The notes beneath the pieces were generated by a model. It made no database searches. It was given only the letters and a program-made list of their open reading frames with translations, and was not told the DNA's origin. 64,000 bases of DNA from contig NZ_BAABHA010000004.1 of assembly GCF_039541855.1 (NCBI RefSeq), positions 62,001-126,000 of the forward strand, in the 5' to 3' direction. Positions 59,716 through 64,000 of this stretch are shown one piece after another. Made by a program: the position numbers and the translations under genes. The DNA is from Solirubrum koreensis. GTDB taxonomy: Bacteria; Bacteroidota; Bacteroidia; Cytophagales; Hymenobacteraceae. Positions within the stretch are counted from its first letter, which is position 1; each line of letters opens with the position of its first letter.

Positions 59716-60807
59716 CTAGGTCCAGTAAAGTATTGGCGCCTGCGGAAAACGACGCTGCCATTCAGCGTAGAAGAACTGCTTAAGTGCACGCATGTCCTCG
59801 GGCTGGTACACGTACTTGGTGCCTCCAAACTTGTTGCGCTTCACGGCTCGGGTAGCTTCGTCGAAATCGAGGCTGGTGTTGGGGTACCATTGCAGCAGCA
59901 CGTCCTTGGAGCCGGGAGTGAATCGGTGACTGATGAACTCCACCGTCAGGTCGCAAGGGAAGTCCAGCGTGTTTTGCAGGCGGTCGAGCAGATCAGTATA
60001 ATGCTGGCGCCAGTTTGGAATGGGCATAATGGGAGCCAACACCACGCCCACCGGATACCCGCCCCCGCCCTGTTCCTGCGGCAAGGCTAGCTGCCGCAGC
60101 GCCAGCAGCCGGGCCGATACCGATGCTGTACCGCCTTCTAACCGGCTGGCTACGGGCTCGGCATTCAGGCTGATGCGGGCTCGGGTGTGCCCGTGGTGCG
60201 GCAACGCAAGCAAGGGTTCTACTTGGTTGTACTTGCTCACAAACCGCAACCGAGCACCTTCGCGGGTGCCAAAGTACCGCACGCATTCGGCCAAGCTGCC
60301 GGTAAGGTGCTCAATGCCCAGCACATCGGTATAACAGCTGACTTCGAAGGAGGTAAGCCGACCCGGCTGCTCGTACTGCGCTGTGTTTTGCAAGAGCTGG
60401 GGCAGGTTGGCAAACACCCGTACTACGGGCGGGCCTTGTAAGCTGCCGGCCAGGTAACAGTACTGGCAGTGCGCCGGGCAGCCTTCGGCCAGGTTCATCT
60501 GCCAATCGGCCGAAGGCGGCGTGGGCTGCAACCGCAGGGCACCGGCGGGAGCCTTCACCACAGCCAGGGTGTTTTTTGCCCGGCGGTAGGTTTCCCGCTC
60601 ATCGGCACCACGCAGGCCGGTAATGCGGTTGTTCTTGAGCACTTCCACTTCTAATTGGTGCGCTTCGGCACGCGCTAGAATTTGCTGGCCGAAGGGCTCC
60701 TCCAGGGCATCGGGCGTAAACAACACGCGTTTCGGCAGCCACAAACGGGCCGCATTGGTGCGGGGTTCAGGGGCTGTAAGCACGGGTAATTGCAGCGAGT
60801 CAGTCAT
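59716..60807 (-). CDS. Spore-photoproduct-lyase-like radical SAM enzyme
   Basis: A protein of 363 residues from the ATG at 60807 (MTDSLQLPVL). The radical SAM cluster motif is GCPAHCQYCYLAG (Cys110, Cys114, Cys117). A conserved Cys at about 158 (FEVSCYTDVLG) matches the position of the hydrogen-donor Cys141 of Bacillus SplB. Later motifs are FVSKYNQVEPLL, RISLNAEP and VEFISHRFTPGSKDVLLQWYP. In spore formers the enzyme reverses the UV-induced 5-thyminyl-dihydrothymine. This organism should not make spores, so a role in UV repair of dry or dormant cells is inference. Confidence 0.85.
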   Translation of the reverse strand: MTDSLQLPVLTAPEPRTNAARLWLPKRVLFTPDALEEPFGQQILARAEAHQLEVEVLKNNRITGLRGADERETYRRAKNTLAVVKAPAGALRLQPTPPSADWQMNLAEGCPAHCQYCYLAGSLQGPPVVRVFANLPQLLQNTAQYEQPGRLTSFEVSCYTDVLGIEHLTGSLAECVRYFGTREGARLRFVSKYNQVEPLLALPHHGHTRARISLNAEPVASRLEGGTASVSARLLALRQLALPQEQGGGGYPVGVVLAPIMPIPNWRQHYTDLLDRLQNTLDFPCDLTVEFISHRFTPGSKDVLLQWYPNTSLDFDEATRAVKRNKFGGTKYVYQPEDMRALKQFFYAEWQRRFPQAPILYWT

Positions 60808-61147
60808 CGGTTTGTAAACAATAGTCACTCGATGATAGCTCCATTTTGCAACGTAAAATCAGGCGCTTATCATGAATTTATATTATTGACTATCAGGTAT
60901 TTTACTTTATTATCTAAATCATTCCTGTAAATACTCGAATGCAATACCGGGGCCGGCATTTTTATCATTAGCGCCTGAGTATTCCTGCAGCCGGATTTGC
61001 TTTTCCCGCTTCGTTACATTCGAATTACCCGTTCGGTTTCTCCTCTTACATAACATGTGGGAAGGCCACCGCTCTTGGCCATCTTGCGAAAGTTTGTTGC
61101 GGATACGGCCTACTAACTCGCCGTGCCCCTTACCCGTTTACCTCCGC
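60808..61147. other. AT-rich intergenic region between divergent genes
   Basis: No gene seen. An imperfect inverted repeat (TCAGGCGCTTATCAT at 60859-60873 and ATCATTAGCGCCTGA at 60964-60978, two mismatches) flanks an AT-rich 90-base segment that probably holds the promoters of the SPL-like and nicotinamidase genes. Confidence 0.4.
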
Positions 61148-61756
61148 ATGAAAGCCTTGCTGCTCATCGACATTCAGAACGACTTTGTACCCGGCGGTGC
61201 ATTGGCTGTGCCGGCCGGCGACACAGTCGTACCCATTGCCAACCGCTTGCAACCACACTTCGACCTGGTGGTGGCTACCCAGGACTGGCATCCGGCGGGT
61301 CACCACAGCTTTGCGTCGGCCCATGCCGGCCGGGAGGTTTTCGAAACCATCGACCTGCACGGCTTACCCCAGGTCCTGTGGCCCGACCATTGCCTGCAGG
61401 GCACCCCCGGAGCCGAACTGCATCCGCAACTCGATCAGCGGCGTATCGAAGCCATATTCCGTAAGGGCACCGACCCCGACATCGACAGCTACAGCGGCTT
61501 TAACGACAACGGCCACCGCAAATCAACCGGCCTCGCCGACTACCTGCGCGGCAAGGGCATTAAGCAGGTATATGTGGCCGGCCTGGCCGGTGACTACTGC
61601 GTGTACTTCACGGCCAAAGACGCGCTGGAGCTAGGCTTTGAAACCACGCTGATAACCGATGCCGCCCGCCCAATAAATGCCGAGGGATACGCCCAAGCCC
61701 AAGCCGATGTGCAACAGCGCGGCGGCAAGCTTCTTGGTTTCCACGATTTGCTGTAA
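61148..61756 (+). CDS. pncA: Nicotinamidase / pyrazinamidase
   Basis: A 202-residue enzyme that deamidates nicotinamide to nicotinate for NAD salvage. The start ATG at 61148 gives MKALLLIDIQNDFVPGG. The catalytic triad is Asp8, a Lys in FRKGTD and the nucleophile Cys in GLAGDYCVYFTA. Metal ligands are in TQDWHPAGHHSF and WPDHC. The length is normal. The next gene starts 16 bases after its stop. Confidence 0.93.
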   Translation: MKALLLIDIQNDFVPGGALAVPAGDTVVPIANRLQPHFDLVVATQDWHPAGHHSFASAHAGREVFETIDLHGLPQVLWPDHCLQGTPGAELHPQLDQRRIEAIFRKGTDPDIDSYSGFNDNGHRKSTGLADYLRGKGIKQVYVAGLAGDYCVYFTAKDALELGFETTLITDAARPINAEGYAQAQADVQQRGGKLLGFHDLL

Positions 61757-61772
61757 AGCTTCGCGTCAATCC

Positions 61773-62303
61773 ATGCAGAGCCCGGAAACTCCACCCTTAA
61801 CCGCACCGCTCATCCTCACGCTAACCCTAAACGCGGAGGCGCAGGCGTATTTCGACGCGCTGCGCCGCCAGCACTTTCCGCCCGAACGCAATTACCTCGA
61901 CGCCCACTTAACATTATTTCACCACTTGCCCGGCGACCAGCTACCGGCCCTTTCCCACCAGCTCACGGAGCTCTGCCAAGCCCAACCTCCGCTCCTGCTG
62001 CAGGTTAACGGCCTGCTGTTCATGGGCCAAGGCGTAGCGTACAAGCTGGAAAGCGCGGCCCTGGAAAACATGCACCGCATGCTTCAGCAGAGTTGGTGGC
62101 CCTTGCTCACGCCGCAAGACCAACAACGCCGCCGGCCCCACGTTACCGTACAGAACAAAGTGCGCCCGGAAGTAGCCCGCACCCTGCATCAGCAGCTCAC
62201 CGAAACCTTCCTGCCGTTTGAAGCGCAAGGCATTGGGCTACGACTTTGGGCCTACCGCGGTGGCCCCTGGGAACTGCTGCGGACTTTCAGCTTTCAGGGT
62301 TAG
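61773..62303 (+). CDS. 2'-5' RNA ligase family 2H phosphoesterase
   Basis: A protein of 176 residues from the ATG at 61773 (MQSPETPPLTAPLIL). The two H-x-T-x motifs of the 2H superfamily are HLTLFHHL and HVTVQNKV. The family includes cyclic phosphodiesterases and RNA ligases, and the substrate is unknown. It lies 16 bases after pncA, so a nucleotide-related role, such as cleavage of ADP-ribose cyclic phosphate, is possible but not shown. Confidence 0.85.
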   Translation: MQSPETPPLTAPLILTLTLNAEAQAYFDALRRQHFPPERNYLDAHLTLFHHLPGDQLPALSHQLTELCQAQPPLLLQVNGLLFMGQGVAYKLESAALENMHRMLQQSWWPLLTPQDQQRRRPHVTVQNKVRPEVARTLHQQLTETFLPFEAQGIGLRLWAYRGGPWELLRTFSFQG

Positions 62304-62495
62304 TCCGTTTTAGGAGCATTCATATTCTTCCCAAATCGGCCATGCGCCGTTGCTGAAGGCCTGCGCAAAGGTTTAAAGCGCAAGCCGCCTTGCCTTAAGC
62401 CAATTGGGCTAAATCAGCCAGCGCACGAAATTCCCTAGGCCCGCGTTTCGTATCTTGTGCAGCGGTGCTACCGCTTGCGCCTATTCTGTTCCCGT

Positions 62496-63071
62496 ATGAC
62501 ACCACGACTCCTTTTGGCCGGCTTGGCTTGCTTCCTTTCGGGCTCGGCTCTGGCTCAGGTAGCCACCGGATTACCGGCTTCGCCGGAGCCGGGGCTGCGT
62601 GCGCCGCGGGTTTCTTATAGCCTGACGGCTGGCTCCACGTTTGCCGGGCGTTTCGGTTCGGCCACCTACCTCAGCCCTACGGCAAACTATCAGCTTACCA
62701 ACCGCCTCCGGGTGTTCGGTGGTCTTACGTACCTACGTGCCATACCGGGAGTGGCCAGCCCGATGGCTCCTGGAGAGGGTCGCGCTGCGGGCCTTGCCAC
62801 CGGTACCAGCCACTTTTTGCTGCACGGCGGAGGCACTTATGCGCTCAGCCCACGGCTGGCCCTTACGGGCAGCGCCTGGAAAGATTTCACGCCGAATACG
62901 GGCCTGCGGGTAAGCCCATACGCCGGTTTCGGCAATATGGGTACCGGCATTAACCTGCGCGCCGATTACCACATTACCGAAAACCTATCGGTATCGGGCG
63001 GGGTGCGCGTGGTGCAGGGCACCACTACTGCGCCTTTTAACCCTGTGTTTAGCTCCCCGGTTGGGTACTAG
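62496..63071 (+). CDS. Exported outer-membrane-like hypothetical protein
   Basis: A protein of 191 residues. The signal peptide (MTPRLLLAGLACFLSGSALAQ) is followed by alternating hydrophobic and polar strands (RVSYSLTAGSTFAGRF, LSPTANYQLTNRLRVFGGLTY, GINLRADYHITENLSVSGGVRV), typical of a small outer-membrane barrel. No enzyme motif was seen. A terminator follows. Confidence 0.72.
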   Translation: MTPRLLLAGLACFLSGSALAQVATGLPASPEPGLRAPRVSYSLTAGSTFAGRFGSATYLSPTANYQLTNRLRVFGGLTYLRAIPGVASPMAPGEGRAAGLATGTSHFLLHGGGTYALSPRLALTGSAWKDFTPNTGLRVSPYAGFGNMGTGINLRADYHITENLSVSGGVRVVQGTTTAPFNPVFSSPVGY

Positions 63072-63098
63072 CGGCAAGCACAAAAAGCTACTACAGTG

Positions 63099-63124
63099 AA
63101 AGCCCGGTTTCCGGGCTTTTTTTG
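63099..63124 (+). terminator. Intrinsic terminator
   Basis: AAAGCCCGG (63099-63107) pairs with CCGGGCTTT (63111-63119) around TTT and continues as a run of T. Confidence 0.85.
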
Positions 63125-63299
63125 TGCTTGAAATTCCAGGTCGAAGGCCGCAGTTGCCCGCTGTGCGTGTTCTGCTTAGCACGGTTTACTTATCCATCCG
63201 AAACGGCTCCACAAACAATAGAAAAACCAGATATAAGGCATGATTTTCGAGGCGTAGCTCCGTGGTCATTTTACACTTTTTACCGTTACCTTTTGCCCT

Positions 63300-64000
63300 A
63301 TGAAACAGCTTGTACTGCTCGTTTTGCTTGGCCTTGCGTTCGGTTCGTCGGCACTTGCCCAGCGCCGTTTCGCATGTAACACGCCCCTGTTTTTAGTACA
63401 CGCTTACTCCCATACTCGTCCCGATTCGGCACAGCGGTACGTCCCGTTTGAGCCGACGCGCTTCGGTGGTTTTTTAGGGCTTTCGGGTTTCTCCGATCAG
63501 CGGGCCAGCGCTTTTGGTGGCGTGAGTTTAAGCGGCCATTACAGGCTTACGCGCAGCCTGCAAACGGGCGTGCAAGGCTCCACAGCCTTTTCTCGGCGCA
63601 TAAGTAAAAAACAGTTAGGCTACCCAGAGGTGCTCGAGCCCATGCTGGATTTTTCCACTCTCACCTGGAGCAACGGTCTGCTGTTATCCGACAACCCTCG
63701 CACGCGCGTGACCTTGCTGGCTGGCGTGGGCGTGGGTTGGGCAACCCTGCGCGACCAGGCTCAGCAGGTACCCGTGTCCGGCGGCTGCGGCTGCGACGAT
63801 ACCGAACCCCTCAAAATTGCCAGTACGTCCAGTCTCATTACCGAAACCGGTCTTTCGGGCAGCTACAAGCTAAAGCCCGAGTTGTGGCTGACCGTGCAGG
63901 GCCAGTACCGCTGGTGGTATAACTTTAACCGTCGCAGCCTGCCCGGCGACTACTCCCACTACGTGCTAAGCATTGGCGTAAGCCTCCCCGACGCGGCCCG
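63300..64000 (+). CDS. Exported outer-membrane-like hypothetical protein, partial (3' end outside window)
   Basis: At least 233 residues are visible, open to the window edge. The start is ATG at 63300 (MKQLVLLVLLGLAFGSSALAQ, a signal peptide). Repeated beta-strand patterns (GVSLSGHYRLTRSLQTGVQGS, SGSYKLKPELWLTVQGQYRW, YVLSIGVSL) suggest an outer-membrane beta-barrel. A Cys-rich turn (GGCGCDD) lies in one loop. The function is unknown. Confidence 0.65.
   Translation, partial: MKQLVLLVLLGLAFGSSALAQRRFACNTPLFLVHAYSHTRPDSAQRYVPFEPTRFGGFLGLSGFSDQRASAFGGVSLSGHYRLTRSLQTGVQGSTAFSRRISKKQLGYPEVLEPMLDFSTLTWSNGLLLSDNPRTRVTLLAGVGVGWATLRDQAQQVPVSGGCGCDDTEPLKIASTSSLITETGLSGSYKLKPELWLTVQGQYRWWYNFNRRSLPGDYSHYVLSIGVSLPDAA

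Noticed and set aside
1..64000. CRISPR array, insertion sequence or prophage
   Set aside because: No regularly spaced repeats, transposase, integrase or phage structural genes were seen; the orphan HsdR-N domain alone is not a defence system.

Overview
The window looks like chromosomal DNA of a Bacteroidota bacterium of the Cytophagales, most likely Hymenobacter or a close relative. The evidence is a GC-rich genome (about 60 percent by eye), starts without Shine-Dalgarno sequences, promoters with the Bacteroidota -7 element TAnnTTTG, two proteins with type IX secretion C-terminal domains, a PID-CTERM microprotein, a fused alpha-beta 2-oxoacid dehydrogenase E1, the short Bacteroidota-type AMP nucleosidase and a helix-turn-helix-less NtrC-like regulator. 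No transposase, integrase, phage gene or CRISPR array was seen. The gene at each end runs out of the window.

Bases 1-16 kb: a secreted subtilisin-like lipoprotein (partial), the RNase P RNA with its own promoter, a PQQ sugar dehydrogenase-like protein with a cytochrome c, the NtrC-like regulator, a LuxE-like acyl-protein synthetase, a lipoprotein, the fused E1, a DUF1573 protein, a lipoprotein, alanine dehydrogenase, a SUKH protein overlapping an alkaline-phosphatase-superfamily membrane phosphotransferase, and an orphan HsdR-N nuclease domain. Bases 16-30 kb: AMP nucleosidase, an exported amidohydrolase, a delta-60 repeat T9SS cargo, DinB, an MFS transporter, and a molybdenum hydroxylase locus. 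That locus has mocA divergent from a PaoABC-like operon whose molybdopterin subunit is present twice in tandem.

Bases 29-38 kb: a ClC channel, a 1173-residue T9SS adhesin followed closely by a PID-CTERM microprotein, a triple-PAS histidine kinase, a BLUF blue-light receptor, a small basic protein and tRNA-Ser(GGA). Bases 38-54 kb: asparaginase, TatD, and envelope-glycan genes (GT2, polysaccharide deacetylase, GT1, Wzx-like flippase, Wzz-like protein, O-antigen ligase, a second GT2 with an LPG-synthase-like membrane protein). Between these lie an overlapping wHTH, ABC permease and PP2C operon, a cytochrome c and ruvC. A long inverted repeat of REP or MITE type sits between the GT1 and flippase genes.

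Bases 54-64 kb: a low-GC zinc-independent dehydrogenase, PhzF, a membrane-anchored hypothetical, mobA, imidazolonepropionase, a small orphan protein, a spore-photoproduct-lyase-like radical SAM enzyme, nicotinamidase, a 2H phosphoesterase and two outer-membrane-like hypotheticals.

The strongest leads are the T9SS adhesin plus PID-CTERM pair, the BLUF and PAS-kinase neighbourhood, the duplicated molybdenum hydroxylase subunit, and a recurring geometry in which TAnnTTTG lies 4-6 bases before a start codon, which predicts leaderless mRNAs. None of these is shown to be a new system by sequence alone.
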